Source: QHXW01 sp963768075 (GTDB lineage: Bacteria; Acidobacteriota; Terriglobia; Bryobacterales; Bryobacteraceae). From it: a DNA stretch of 64,000 bases. Shown one piece after another: positions 46,651 to 56,812 of the stretch (the stretch's first letter is position 1; each line of letters begins with the position of its first letter). The notes under the pieces were generated by a model. It did not search any database. It was not told the DNA's origin and worked only from the letters and a program-made list of their open reading frames with translations. The stretch covers positions 62,001 to 126,000 of the forward strand of contig CAVYHD010000001.1 of assembly GCA_963768075.1 (NCBI GenBank), given 5' to 3'. The position numbers and the translations under genes are program-made.

Positions 46651-48759
46651 GTGGCTACGACACCTTTTACGCAAGACGACCGTTTGCTGAAGATCCACAC
46701 TCCGCTGGGGCCCGATGTTCTGCTGGTGGTGGGCTTTTCCGGCCAGGAAGCGATCTCCAGCATGTTCCGGTTCCACCTGGACTTGATTGCCGAGAACCAG
46801 AACACGATCGCCTTCGACAAACTGCTCGGGCAAAAGGTCAGCATCGAGCTACAGCTGCCCGATGCGAATTCGCGCTTCTTTCACGGCATTCTTTGCAGCT
46901 TCTCGCAGGGCGGACGCAACCTGCGCTTCACCCGTTATGCCGCTGAGTTGGTGCCGGAGTTCTGGCTCCTCACCCGCACGGTGCGCAGCCGCATCTTTCA
47001 GCAAATGTCCGTTAAGGACATCCTAAGTGAAGTCCTCGCCAGCCTGAAATTGACCTGGGAAACACAGGGCACATTTGAGCCTAGGGATTACTGCGTGCAA
47101 TACCGCGAAAGCGACTTCCAGTTTGCTTCCCGGCTGATGGAAGAAGAAGGGATCTACTACTTCTTCAAGCACACCGACGATTCCGAGGAAATGGTCCTCG
47201 CCAATTCGCCGCAATCCCATCCCGAAATCTCCGATCCGTCCAAACTCATCTATGACGAGGTGGAGGGCGGCACCCGCAACGAAGAGCGTATTATTAGCTG
47301 GGAAAAGTCGCAGGATCTGCGCTCCGGCAAGTATACGCTCTGGGATCATTGCTTCGAACTTCCCGGCAAACATCTAGAAGCCGAAAAGACTATCCTCGAG
47401 ACCGCTCAGGCAGGCAAGGTCGTGCACAAGCTCAAGGTTGGCGGCAACGACGCGTTCGAGATCTACGACTACCCCGGGGCCTACGCGCAGCGCTTTGACG
47501 GCGTGACTCCCGGCGGTGGAGATAGGTCGAGCGATCTGCAAAAAATCTTCGACGACAATACCCGCACCGTGGGCATCCGCATGCAGCAGGAGGCGCTGCC
47601 CGGCCTGGTGGTCAACGCTGCCAGCAAATGCGGCCACCTAGTCTCTGGCCACAAGTTTACGTTGACGCGCCATTTCAACGCCGACGGCCCGTACGTGATC
47701 ACCTCCATGAGTCACACCGGGCAGGAGGAATACGGCACCGGTGTGGAAAACCAAATGGGAGAGCGCTCTTACAGCAACACCTTTACCTGTATCCCGTTCG
47801 CGCTCCCGTTTCGTCCTCTGCGCGTCACGCCGCGGCCCTTCGTGCACGGCTCCCATACCGCCACTGTCGTCGGGCCCGCCGGCGAAGAAATCTTCACCGA
47901 CAAGTACAGCCGCGTGAAGGTTCAATTCCAGTGGGACCGCGAGGGCCAGAATGACGCCAACAGTTCCTGCTGGGTACGCGTGGGCACGCCTTGGGCGGGA
48001 CAACAGTGGGGTATGATCCACATTCCGCGTATCGGCCAGGAGGTCATCGTCGATTTTCTGGAAGGCGATCCCGATCAACCCATCATCGTGGGCAGCGTTT
48101 ATAACGCCGCCCAAATGCCGCCCTACAAGCTGCCGGACAACAAGACGCAGAGCGGTATCAGGAGCAACAGCAGTATCGGGGGCGGGCAAAACGATCGCAA
48201 TGAGATGCGATTCGAGGACAAAATGGGCTCCGAACAGTTCTTCATGTATGCCCAGAATGACATGGACCAGCGCGTGAAGCACGACTCCCGGGAGTTCGTG
48301 GGGAATGATCGCAGTCTCATTGTCACTTCCAATCAAAAGGAAAGTGTAGGGGCAGACAAACACGGCGCCGTCTCCGGCAACCAAATGGAAAAGGTGGGTG
48401 GCGCCTTTTCCCTGCAGGTCGGCGGAGCTCTGAATGAACAGGTTGGGGGTGATCTTTCCCTGCAGGTGACTGGCAACCAGTGGGAGAAGGTGGGCCAGGT
48501 TTATTCGTGCGAGGCCACCCAGGAGATTCATCTGAAGGCGGGAATGAAGGTGATTATCGAAGCCCCGGAGGTTTCTCTGATTGGAATGGGAGGTTTCGTG
48601 GATGTCGGGCCGGCCGGCGTGACCATTCAAGGCACCATGGTTTTAATCAACAGCGGTGGCGCGGCTGGAGTTGGAACACCCTGTAGCCCGAACAGTCCGA
48701 CAAATCCCCAGGCTCCGGACGTCGCCGATGATGGCAGTAAGGTCGGTAAGTTGAATTGA
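46651..48759 (+). CDS. vgrG: Type VI spike protein VgrG (TssI)
   Basis: 702 residues from GTG 46651 after CAGGAGACAACG. The gp27-like part (GQEAISSMFRFHLDLIAEN, VQYRESDFQFASRLMEEEGI) occupies the first 380 residues; the gp5-OB part follows (TPWAGQQWGMIHIPRIGQEV, FLEGDPDQPIIVGSVYN). The C-terminal needle has repeated VGG..S.QV.G units and ends about 50 residues after GVTIQGTMVLINSGG, so no toxic effector domain is attached. A PAAR protein follows 20 bases on. Confidence 0.93.
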   Translation: MATTPFTQDDRLLKIHTPLGPDVLLVVGFSGQEAISSMFRFHLDLIAENQNTIAFDKLLGQKVSIELQLPDANSRFFHGILCSFSQGGRNLRFTRYAAELVPEFWLLTRTVRSRIFQQMSVKDILSEVLASLKLTWETQGTFEPRDYCVQYRESDFQFASRLMEEEGIYYFFKHTDDSEEMVLANSPQSHPEISDPSKLIYDEVEGGTRNEERIISWEKSQDLRSGKYTLWDHCFELPGKHLEAEKTILETAQAGKVVHKLKVGGNDAFEIYDYPGAYAQRFDGVTPGGGDRSSDLQKIFDDNTRTVGIRMQQEALPGLVVNAASKCGHLVSGHKFTLTRHFNADGPYVITSMSHTGQEEYGTGVENQMGERSYSNTFTCIPFALPFRPLRVTPRPFVHGSHTATVVGPAGEEIFTDKYSRVKVQFQWDREGQNDANSSCWVRVGTPWAGQQWGMIHIPRIGQEVIVDFLEGDPDQPIIVGSVYNAAQMPPYKLPDNKTQSGIRSNSSIGGGQNDRNEMRFEDKMGSEQFFMYAQNDMDQRVKHDSREFVGNDRSLIVTSNQKESVGADKHGAVSGNQMEKVGGAFSLQVGGALNEQVGGDLSLQVTGNQWEKVGQVYSCEATQEIHLKAGMKVIIEAPEVSLIGMGGFVDVGPAGVTIQGTMVLINSGGAAGVGTPCSPNSPTNPQAPDVADDGSKVGKLN

Positions 48760-48779
48760 GGATCCGGGGAGAATAGCCC

Positions 48780-49127
48780 ATGCCTCCAGCCGCTCGTGTC
48801 ACCGACATGCACGTTTGTTCCATGGTGACCGTCCTCGTGCCACACGTCGGTGGTCCCATCCTGCCGTCCGGTTGCCCGACAGTGTTGATCGGATTCCAGC
48901 CGGCCGCGCGTGCCACGGACATGGCCACCTGCGTGGGCCCGCCGGACGCGATCGCGATGGGCTCGCCAACCGTGCTCATCGGAAATTTGATGGCCGCGCG
49001 GATGGGAGATCCCACCGTCCATGGCGGGATGATCGTGTTGGGCCTGCCAACGGTCATCATCGGCGAAGTGGGAATGGGTAGCCCTGTGATTGTTCCGCCG
49101 ATGCCGCCGGGCGCTGGCGGACCGTAG
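48780..49127 (+). CDS. PAAR-domain spike-tip protein
   Basis: 115 residues made almost wholly of PAAR sequence: PPAARVTDMHVC, then repeated G.PTVLIG elements (SGCPTVLIGFQPAARATD, GSPTVLIGNLMAARMGDP, GLPTVIIGEVG). It would sharpen the VgrG tip. No extension that could be an effector, and the next gene is not in the same style. Short spacing from vgrG indicates cotranscription. Confidence 0.9.
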   Translation: MPPAARVTDMHVCSMVTVLVPHVGGPILPSGCPTVLIGFQPAARATDMATCVGPPDAIAMGSPTVLIGNLMAARMGDPTVHGGMIVLGLPTVIIGEVGMGSPVIVPPMPPGAGGP

Positions 49128-49206
49128 GACGCCGCAGCGTCTCGCCCTGTTCCCCGCCCGCTACTGATAGAATCTCAATCGGCTTCCAAATAATAGGAGG
49201 ACGCTC

Positions 49207-49977
49207 ATGCGCATAACCGCGCTCTTAGCAACATTGCTCATCGCTGGCGCAGCGCGACCGGCGGATAACGATAAAGACTCCCTCACCCGTTGGAAAGTCT
49301 CTGACCGCTCGCGTCCCCTTCCGCCCGTCATCACCCCCGCCACGCCCAGCACGCAGGAAGCTCCAGGGAAGCCTCCGTCAGACGCCATCGTGCTGTTTGA
49401 CGGCCAAGACCTTTCGAAATGGCAAAACAAAAAAGGCGGTCCCGCGGAGTGGAAGGTCGTGAACGGCGCGATCGAAATCGTGCCCGGAAAGGGTGACATT
49501 CACACCGCGCAATCGTTCGGCGATTGTCAATTGCACGTCGAATGGGCTGAGCCCAACCCGCCTCATGAGAAGGACCAGGGCCGCGGCAACAGCGGCATTT
49601 ACCTGATGAGCAAATTCGAGCTCCAGGTGCTCGATTCCTACGAAAACAAGACCTACGCGGACGGGCAAGCCGGCGCCATCTATGCGCAGTTTCCTCCCCT
49701 GGTGAATGCCTGTCGGCCGCCCGGACAATGGCAGGCTTACGACATCGTCTTCCACGGTCCGCGCTTTGCGCCCGATGGCAAGTTACTCCGGCCTGCCCGC
49801 ATCACCGTTCTGCAAAACGGCGTGCTCGTGCAGGACAATACCGAGCCGACCGGACCTACGGATTACATGAAGCGTCCTCCCTACACTCCGTTTCCAGCGA
49901 AGATGCCGCTGCTGCTCCAGGACCACGATCAGCCGGTCCATTTCCGCAATATCTGGATTCGCGAATTAGCCGATTGA
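49207..49977 (+). CDS. Secreted DUF1080 / 3-keto-disaccharide hydrolase
   Basis: 256 residues with a signal peptide (MRITALLATLLIAGAARPA) and a strong AGGAGG site. Family features: DAIVLFDGQDLSKWQNKKGG, EWKVVNGAIEIVPGKGDI, GNSGIYLMSKFELQVLDSY, RNIWIREL at the end. DUF1080 proteins adopt a concanavalin-like fold; several cut 3-keto-glycosides (family knowledge), and many are predicted periplasmic. It follows the PAAR gene by 79 bases, but its own ribosome site and signal peptide suggest an unrelated carbohydrate role. Confidence 0.85.
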   Translation: MRITALLATLLIAGAARPADNDKDSLTRWKVSDRSRPLPPVITPATPSTQEAPGKPPSDAIVLFDGQDLSKWQNKKGGPAEWKVVNGAIEIVPGKGDIHTAQSFGDCQLHVEWAEPNPPHEKDQGRGNSGIYLMSKFELQVLDSYENKTYADGQAGAIYAQFPPLVNACRPPGQWQAYDIVFHGPRFAPDGKLLRPARITVLQNGVLVQDNTEPTGPTDYMKRPPYTPFPAKMPLLLQDHDQPVHFRNIWIRELAD

Positions 49978-50013
49978 GTCGACGTGCCCGTTAAGCTTTA
50001 CGATTTGAAACAG

Positions 50014-50664
50014 CTAGCTGCGGGAACGGGAAGCGTGAACGATGAACCGCTCTGGCGCGGATCCAATGTAATGAAACGGGTAGCAGGTGACGAGTGTGAG
50101 GGCAGGTTCCCCGGAATCCGCCAGCACTTGTGTATCGCGCGGCGTGACCACTTCACAGGATTTCACCTGGTACTCGTACGACCCATCGAGCGTGGTCAAC
50201 ACGATCTTATCCCCCGGCCGGATTCCGCGCAGGCCGCGGAAAAACGTGTCCCGGTGGCCCGCAAGTCCCACGTTGCCTGCGCCTCCCGGCAGCGCGGTTC
50301 CGGGAATATGACCCACCGCCAGCGCCAGCGTGCGCTGCGACACCCCTTCGAGGATCATCGTTTTCAGCCCAATCCGCGGGATCTCGATCCGGCCAACGAT
50401 TGAGCCGCCGCCCGCGCCATCGAATCCCAGGTTGGGTGGAGCAGTTGGCGAAAACGATACCGTTTCGGCCAGGAAGTCGCGGTACGAGACCGATCCGCCC
50501 TGCAATTGCTGCTCGAAGGCCCAGCTCTCATAAATTTGGAAGAACCAGGCTCGCCCCACGAAGACCGCGCACAACCCCAGCGAGGCAAACCCGAGTATGA
50601 AGAAAAGCCTCTCGCCGCGCCGCAGTAGCGATTTCGTAAACCGCAGCCGCACGCGCAGGCTCAT
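50014..50664 (-). CDS. Class D-like sortase
   Basis: 216 residues. N-terminal transmembrane anchor (LFFILGFASLGLCAVFVGRA), then the sortase barrel: GRIEIPRIGLKTMILEG, the catalytic histidine in GLAGHRDTFFRGL, the catalytic cysteine in TLVTCYPF and the arginine in SAPERFIVHA. All three catalytic residues are present. Sortases join the threonine of a C-terminal sorting motif to an amine acceptor. Its ATG overlaps the stop of the preceding gene, whose product ends in an LPKTA sorting signal, so enzyme and substrate are a coupled pair. Unusual in a diderm. Confidence 0.88.
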   Translation of the reverse strand: MSLRVRLRFTKSLLRRGERLFFILGFASLGLCAVFVGRAWFFQIYESWAFEQQLQGGSVSYRDFLAETVSFSPTAPPNLGFDGAGGGSIVGRIEIPRIGLKTMILEGVSQRTLALAVGHIPGTALPGGAGNVGLAGHRDTFFRGLRGIRPGDKIVLTTLDGSYEYQVKSCEVVTPRDTQVLADSGEPALTLVTCYPFHYIGSAPERFIVHASRSRS

Positions 50665-51389
50665 CGGCGTTCCAGGCGAAGCATCAGGATGCGCAGCAAG
50701 GAACCGGCGCTAATGCCGAGTATCCCCAGCACGGCGAACAGCGCCATGTAGCTAGCGGTCTTGGGCAGGTTCGATGCGATCAGCCTCGGCTCACGAACAC
50801 GCGCGCGGCCTTGCATCGGAACCATCGTGCTGGCGGTTGGAACGGCCTTCGGCACGGCCATCCGGACCGGCGTCTGACTCCGCGCCGGAACGGGCGGGGG
50901 AGCGGCAGCTAGTTTGCCGAGGTCTCCCGGCAACTCCGGCGGCATCGAGAGCACCGCGCGTCCCACCGACTTGCCCAACTCCACCGCCTGAATCTTCGGA
51001 TACACAAACTCCTGGCCGTAATTCCGGCCCGGCGCGAACCAGATGCGCAGAGCCTCGGGCTGTTTCGGGCCCCGTTCGAAAAAAGTGAATACGGTTTTAT
51101 CGGTGGTGGGCTGGTCGTAATTGGGCATCGTGAGCATCGTCGACAGCAGCCGCGTTTCGTCACTGGTCCAGAGCTGGACGGTCTCGAAAACATCCAGGAC
51201 GTTGCGCTGCGGCGCGCGCTCCACGAGTTTGAAAACGTAGTGCCCGGGCTCCAGCATCATGCTGGGAATTTCGACCGGCTCATTGATCGAAAATGGCGTC
51301 TGCTTGATCTGATCGGCGGCCGGCGTCATCGCGGCGCACACGAGGAGACCCGCAACCCCCCAAGAAGCCTTCGCGACGCGCCGTTTCAA
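50661..51389 (-). CDS. Sortase substrate with LPKTA sorting signal
   Basis: 242 residues from TTG 51389; longer starts would overlap metF, and this start gives a signal peptide (KRRVAKASWGVAGLLVCAAM). The mature domain (about residues 30-140) is beta-rich (YVFKLVERAPQRNVLDVFE, TVFTFFERGPKQPEALRIWF), followed by a Pro/Ala/Val linker. The C-terminus is a complete sorting signal: LPKTA about 34 residues from the end, a hydrophobic helix (MALFAVLGILGISAGSLL) and an Arg-rich tail. The sortase gene overlaps it. What the protein does on the surface is unknown. Confidence 0.75.
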   Translation of the reverse strand: MKRRVAKASWGVAGLLVCAAMTPAADQIKQTPFSINEPVEIPSMMLEPGHYVFKLVERAPQRNVLDVFETVQLWTSDETRLLSTMLTMPNYDQPTTDKTVFTFFERGPKQPEALRIWFAPGRNYGQEFVYPKIQAVELGKSVGRAVLSMPPELPGDLGKLAAAPPPVPARSQTPVRMAVPKAVPTASTMVPMQGRARVREPRLIASNLPKTASYMALFAVLGILGISAGSLLRILMLRLERR

Positions 51390-51482
51390 TGCCGTTAACC
51401 CGATCTCAATACTACTACAGTTAACATCGGTTGGAGCCCCGAGTAGCGAAGCGGAATGCGGCTCTGGTACCAATAGACATAG

Positions 51483-52373
51483 ATGCACATCAAGGAGCTT
51501 CTCGAGCGGGGCCAGCCAACATTCTCGTTCGAGTTTTTCCCGCCGAAGAGCGAGGAGGCGGCGAAGCAGCTGGAACACACGATCGCAGACCTGCGACACC
51601 TGCAACCTAGTTTCGTTTCAGTGACTTACGGTGCCGGTGGTTCCACACGTGAGCGCACCATTGAGATCGTGACCCGTGTCAAACGGGAAACCGGCATCGA
51701 AGCCATGGCGCACCTGACCTGCGTCGGATCCACGCGCGACGATCTGGCCGCGGTTCTGGAAAGAATTCGCGAATCGGGCATCGAAAACATTTTGGCCCTG
51801 CGTGGTGACCCGCCAAAAGGACAGACCGAATTTCAGGCCGTGGAAGGCGGGTTCCAATACGCGAACGAGCTGGTGCAGTTTGTCCGTGAGCGGCATCAAT
51901 CCGCGCGGTGCGTCGGTGGGGCGGGATACCCGGAGAAGCACCCGGAATGTGGCAATCCGGCCGTGGATCTGATGAATCTAAAGCGCAAAGTCGATGCCGG
52001 GCTCGATTTCGTCATCACGCAGCTTTTCTTCGACAACCGGCATTATTTCGAGTTCGTGGAAAGGGCGCGGCGGGTCGGGATTCAAGTACCGATCATCCCG
52101 GGAATCATGCCAATCACCAACGCTTCCCAAGTGGAGCGCTTTACGGTGAATTGCGGTGCCACCATTCCATTCCCGCTCGCGGAGGAGCTTGACCGGAGGC
52201 GCAACGACCCTCGGGCAGTCCTGGAACTGGGGGTGGCCCACGCCACCGCGCAATGCATCGAGCTGCTGGATCGCGGAGTCCCGGGCATCCACTTTTACAC
52301 CCTGAACCGGAGCACGGCGACACGGGAGATTTATACCGCCCTTCAGGCAGCCGGATACGCGATACACCACTGA
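51483..52373 (+). CDS. metF: Methylenetetrahydrofolate reductase
   Basis: 296 residues, TIM-barrel flavoenzyme. FSFEFFPPKSEEAAKQLEHT starts the protein; VSVTYGAGGSTRERT, LALRGDPPKGQTEF and the second-half segment DFVITQLFFDNRHYFEFVE with PIIPGIMPI are all conserved. It reduces methylene-THF to methyl-THF for methionine synthesis. Divergent from the sortase substrate gene. Complete and of normal length. Confidence 0.95.
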   Translation: MHIKELLERGQPTFSFEFFPPKSEEAAKQLEHTIADLRHLQPSFVSVTYGAGGSTRERTIEIVTRVKRETGIEAMAHLTCVGSTRDDLAAVLERIRESGIENILALRGDPPKGQTEFQAVEGGFQYANELVQFVRERHQSARCVGGAGYPEKHPECGNPAVDLMNLKRKVDAGLDFVITQLFFDNRHYFEFVERARRVGIQVPIIPGIMPITNASQVERFTVNCGATIPFPLAEELDRRRNDPRAVLELGVAHATAQCIELLDRGVPGIHFYTLNRSTATREIYTALQAAGYAIHH

Positions 52374-52498
52374 CTCGTTGTGCAGGCGGGGGGAGTCCAC
52401 GGTTAAATTGATTCCACTCCACTAAATAAACACTCTTGATTGGTAGTTCCATTCGTGACATCCTGTACATACTCTGTCCGCATTATCAGGAGGTCTGA

Positions 52499-55400
52499 AT
52501 GCAGCGCTTTAGAGGTGTAACGTGTGTTCTTTCGCTGATATTGGTATTGTTGAGCCCCGCCTTGGTGCGCGCCGATGTGACGGGATCGATCCTGGGCGTA
52601 GTGCGCGACAAAACGCAGGCAGTCATCGCCGGTGGTCGAGTTGTCGCGACCAGCACCCAAACCAACCAAGTCCGGGAAACGACATCGGGGCCTGATGGGA
52701 CATACCGATTTCTAGCACTGCCCGCCGGACCGTACAAACTCACCGTCACGGCCGCGGGCTTCCAGCAGTTCACGGCGTCGGATATCGACGTAAAGGTGAA
52801 TGACCAGCTGCGCATCGACGTGACGCTCGAAGTCGGTAGCGTACAGCAGGAAGTGAGCGTCGAGGCTAGCGCAGTCCAGGTGGAAACCGCCAGCACACAG
52901 CTCGGCGACGTGATTGAGTCGCAGAAGATGCTGGCCTTGCCGCTGAATGGGCGCAGCTACATCGATCTCCTCGGCTTGCAGGCAGGCGTCGCTCCCACGA
53001 CAGCCGGCACCATTGGCGGGGACCGGCCGGTGTCCGGCATGTTGTCCACGGGCAACGTTTCGGTGAATGGCCAGCGCGAGACGGCGAACGCTTTTCTTGT
53101 GAATGGCGGCGACGTCAGTGAAGGCCGCGACCTGGGCGCCGGGCTGATTCCGAATCTCGATTCCATTGCGGAGTTTCGGCTAATCACCAACAGCTTTGAC
53201 GCGGAATACGGAAAATTCAGCGGCGCGGTGATGAACGCCATCACCAAGTCGGGGACGAACGGCGTTCACGGAGACGCGTTCGAATTCCTGCGCAACAGCG
53301 ATATGGATGCGCGCAGTTTCTTCGACCAGACCAGGGCGGAACTGAAGCGCAACCAGTTCGGCTACGCGGTGGGCGGGCCATTTTGGAAGAATCGACTCTT
53401 CTGGTTTACGGACTATCAGGGTACGCGCCAAACTCAAGGCGCCAGCACCGGCATCGTTGCGGTCCCCACGACTGCGGAGCGGGCCGGGAACTTCGACCCG
53501 GCGAGCTTGACTGGGGCTGTCGATGGCCCTTACTGGGCCCAGACTCTCACGCAGCGCTTAGGTTATGGAGTGTCGGTCAACGAACCCTACAGCTCGCCCG
53601 GCTGTACGCTTACTTCTGATTGTGTTTTTCCCGGCGGCGTGATTCCCCAGCGGGCATTTGACAAGGCAGCCGTCGGAACCATGTCCTATATTCCGTTACC
53701 GAATCTCAATCAGACTGCGGGTCTCTACTCTAACAACAGCCAGAACAGCACGGTCCAGGACAACAAAATGGGACAGCGCGTGGATTTCATCAACCAGAAG
53801 ACCGGCAACTGGTCCTGGTATTACCACTTTGACGGCTCGACTGTCTACAATGCGCTGCCGGCGGCGAGCGTCGCGGGTTTTCCGGCCACTACGCCGACAA
53901 GAGCCCAGCAAATCGTGATGAGCAACACGAAGACTCTCGGCCCAGCGCGGTGAACGAGTTCCGCGTTAGCTTCTTCCGGACCGCGACCACACCGATAAGC
54001 CGCAAGGCAGCTTCGCCAAGTCTTTCTTCTCTTGGCTTCGTTACCGGCTTAGGCAGCTGGGCATCATCCCATCCGGACCGCCGGGATTTCCGCAGACCTT
54101 GCCGCCGCTATACTTCAACAATTTTTCGACGTTGGCGTGCCAACGTTGACAACCGAGCAGCCCGATAACACGTGGATGATATCCGATGGGTTATCGAAGA
54201 TTCACGGAAAGCACCCCTGAAGTTCGGCGGCGAATTCCGTTACTTGCAAATCAACGAGCGGAATGTCTGCGCGCCCAATGGTGATTTCACTTTCGATGGC
54301 ATGGTAACAGGCGTTGATTTCGCCGATTACCTGCTCGGGCGCCCCACGGCGGCCGCCGGCTACAACCAGTGCAGCAGCAGTTCCTGGATTCACGTACACG
54401 CTATGGCGGGGCTTATGTGCAGGACTTAGAAGGTAAAACCGAATCTCACATTGAATCTCGGCGTGCGCTGGGAAGTGAGCATGCCTTGGTATGACACGCA
54501 GGGCAAGATCGAAACCATCGTGCCTGGTGAACAGTCGACTCAGTTTCCCACTGCTCCATTGGGCTGGGTAGTGCCTGGCGATCCGGGAATCCCGAGCACT
54601 TTTTCACCCACGCATTACAACAATTCGCTCCCCGAGTGGGTATGGCCTATTCGCCCGACTTCACCGACGGTTTCTAGGCAAGATCTTCGGCGGCCCCGGG
54701 AAAACCAGTATTCGCGCTGCTTACGGCATCTACTACACGTCGATCGAGGACTTGAATCTGTTCTATGAGGTGGGCGACGCGCCCGTTCGGCCTATATTGG
54801 GTCACCCCGCGCCGGTTATGTTCGAAGAGCCTTTCCAGAATCGCCCGGACGGAAGTCGGCAGGGACAGCGCTTCCCCTTCACCTTCCCGGTCCCGGGCAG
54901 TCCAGCCAACAAAACTCTGAATTACTTCGCCACGTATCTGCCGATTAACGTGTTCGCCCGGTTACTCATCCACAACAAGTTGCCGTACGCGGAGCATATC
55001 AATTTCTCCATCCAGCGCGAGCTGTCCCGAGATCACTGTGTTAACGGTGGCCTACATTGGAACAGAGGGCCACAAGCTGATCTCGCAATATGACGCCAAT
55101 CCGGGCAATGCGGCGCTGTGCATGCAACTCAATGCCGAGGGGGCGACGCCCACTTGCGGTCCGAGGCCAGGGGGTCACGTACACCCTTCCGAACGGCAAG
55201 CAAGTGCTCGGAACAGGACAACGCTGTCGGGTCCCGGCTTCGGAAGCGGCGACGCTACACCGCCAACATTGCGAATTCCAACTACAATGCGTGCAAATCA
55301 CCGTGGAGCGCAAAGCTGCCGATATCACGTTCCTGGCAGCCTACACGTTCTCAAAGGCGATAGACAATGCCTCCGGTTTCAGCGACGGATGAATTTCACG

Positions 55401-55976
55401 AATTACGCGGCTCAGCCGATCGTTGTCGTCGTATCGACATACGGATAATTTCGTAGTGAGCTACAACTGGGCGGTTCCATTCGACCGGGCCTTCGGCAGC
55501 GCCAAGCGACTGATGCAGGGATGGAACGTTGGCATCACGCGCTTCTCATCGGGTTTCCCATCAACATCAGCCAAGGCGGGGATATTGACCTCTACGGTAC
55601 TGGTGGAACCAACGTCCCAAATCTCATCGGTCCAGTCCAAATTCAGAATCCCCGGCAGGCCGGTCCCAATGGCGCGAACACATATTTCCTGCCGGGCGCT
55701 TTCACTTCCGGCCCCGTGGGGACATTCGGCGACGCCAATCGCCGGTTCTTCCACGGCCCCGGAATTTTCAACACCGATATGGGTGTGTCGAAGAGAATCC
55801 AGATTCACGAATCCATGGCTGTTGAAATTCGGGGCGAGTTCTTCGACATCTTCAACCATGCACAATTCTCTAATCCGGTCGGCAACTTCACGAGCGGCCT
55901 GTTTGGCGTGGTGACGAGCGTGAGCAGCTCGAACCCAGGGCGCATCGGGCAGGTGAGCGCAAAGTTCTTCTGGTAG
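52499..55976 (+). pseudogene. Oar-like TonB-dependent receptor, many frameshifts
   Basis: A GGAGG site and signal peptide (FRGVTCVLSLILVLLSPALVR) start an intact stretch to 53953: a carboxypeptidase regulatory-like domain (TGSILGVVRDKTQAVIAG), then a plug (LPLNGRSYIDLLGLQAGV, SIAEFRLITNSFDAEYGKFSG) and the first barrel strands. From 53.94 to about 55.55 kb the reading frame changes at least ten times, yet receptor sequence continues across all three frames, for example NEFRVSFFRTAT, LKFGGEFRYLQINERN, LNLGVRWEVSMPWYD and AYIGTEGHKLISQYD. The end (FFDIFNHAQFSNPVGNFTSG and QVSAKFFW) is intact with the C-terminal aromatic residue. An intact version would have about 1,150 residues. Role: outer-membrane uptake, probably of oligosaccharides. 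Confidence 0.82.
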
Positions 55977-56025
55977 AAATCGCGGCAGTCGGCGGGGCAG
56001 GCAGGAATGCCTGTCCTGCCTCTCG

Positions 56026-56796
56026 ATGAACGAATTTCCGCAATTTGAATTGACCGGCCAAGTAGCCTTGGTGACGGGCGCGGCTCGCGGCTTGGGGTGC
56101 GCCATTTCGCTAGCCTTGGCGCATGCCGGGGCGGACATCGCTTTGGGTTTGCGCGATGTGAACACGGGCGGCGAACTGGCGCGGGAGATCGAGGCCATGG
56201 GACGGCGGGCGCTGCCGCCACAGATGGATATGCTGGACCTGGATCAGGTCTCGCGGGCCGTGGATAGCACGGTGGCGCGGTTCGGGCGGCTCGATATTCT
56301 GGTCAACAACGCGGGCGGCGGCATCACGGGCCTCGCGGAGGATGTGACGGAGGCCGATTTCGATTTCACCGTGAATTTGAATGTGAAGGCGGTATTCTTC
56401 GCAAGCCAGGCAGCGCAGCGCGTGATGCAGCGGCAGAAGGGCGGGCGCATTATCAATCTGAGCTCGCAAGCGGGCTTCGCGGCGCTGCCGACGGAATCGG
56501 TGTACTGCGCGAGCAAAGCGGCGGTTTCGCACTTGACGAAATGCCTGGCAGTCGAGTGGGGCAAGCACAACATCACGGTGAATGCGGTTGCGCCCACGTT
56601 CATCCGGACGCCGGGCACGGAGGAAGCGCTGGGCGATCCGGCATTTCGCGCGGACGTGATCGAGCGCATCGCGGGGCTGCATCGCATCGGCGAACCGGTC
56701 GAGGTTGCGGGCGCGGTGGTGTTCCTGGCATCCCCGGCGGCATCGCTCATCACGGGGCATACGATCCTTATTGACGGCGGATGGACAGCCCGTTAG
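56026..56796 (+). CDS. Short-chain dehydrogenase/reductase
   Basis: 256 residues, classical SDR: LVTGAARGLGCAISLALAHA cofactor loop, ILVNNAGGG, active-site S of INLSSQAGF and YCASKAA (Y-x-x-x-K), then the C-terminal HTILIDGGW. Likely FabG/gluconate dehydrogenase-like, NAD(P)-dependent; the substrate is not evident. Separated by 16 bases from the TPR gene. Confidence 0.9.
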   Translation: MNEFPQFELTGQVALVTGAARGLGCAISLALAHAGADIALGLRDVNTGGELAREIEAMGRRALPPQMDMLDLDQVSRAVDSTVARFGRLDILVNNAGGGITGLAEDVTEADFDFTVNLNVKAVFFASQAAQRVMQRQKGGRIINLSSQAGFAALPTESVYCASKAAVSHLTKCLAVEWGKHNITVNAVAPTFIRTPGTEEALGDPAFRADVIERIAGLHRIGEPVEVAGAVVFLASPAASLITGHTILIDGGWTAR

Positions 56797-56812
56797 GTCA
56801 CAATAGATCTGA

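Noticed and set aside
49128..49141. Terminator after the PAAR gene (GACGC-CGCA-GCGTC)
   Set aside because: The stem is only five pairs and there is no run of T after it.
49207..49977. DUF1080 protein as a type VI effector
   Set aside because: It has its own ribosome site, an N-terminal signal peptide and a carbohydrate-enzyme fold, and no immunity gene follows.
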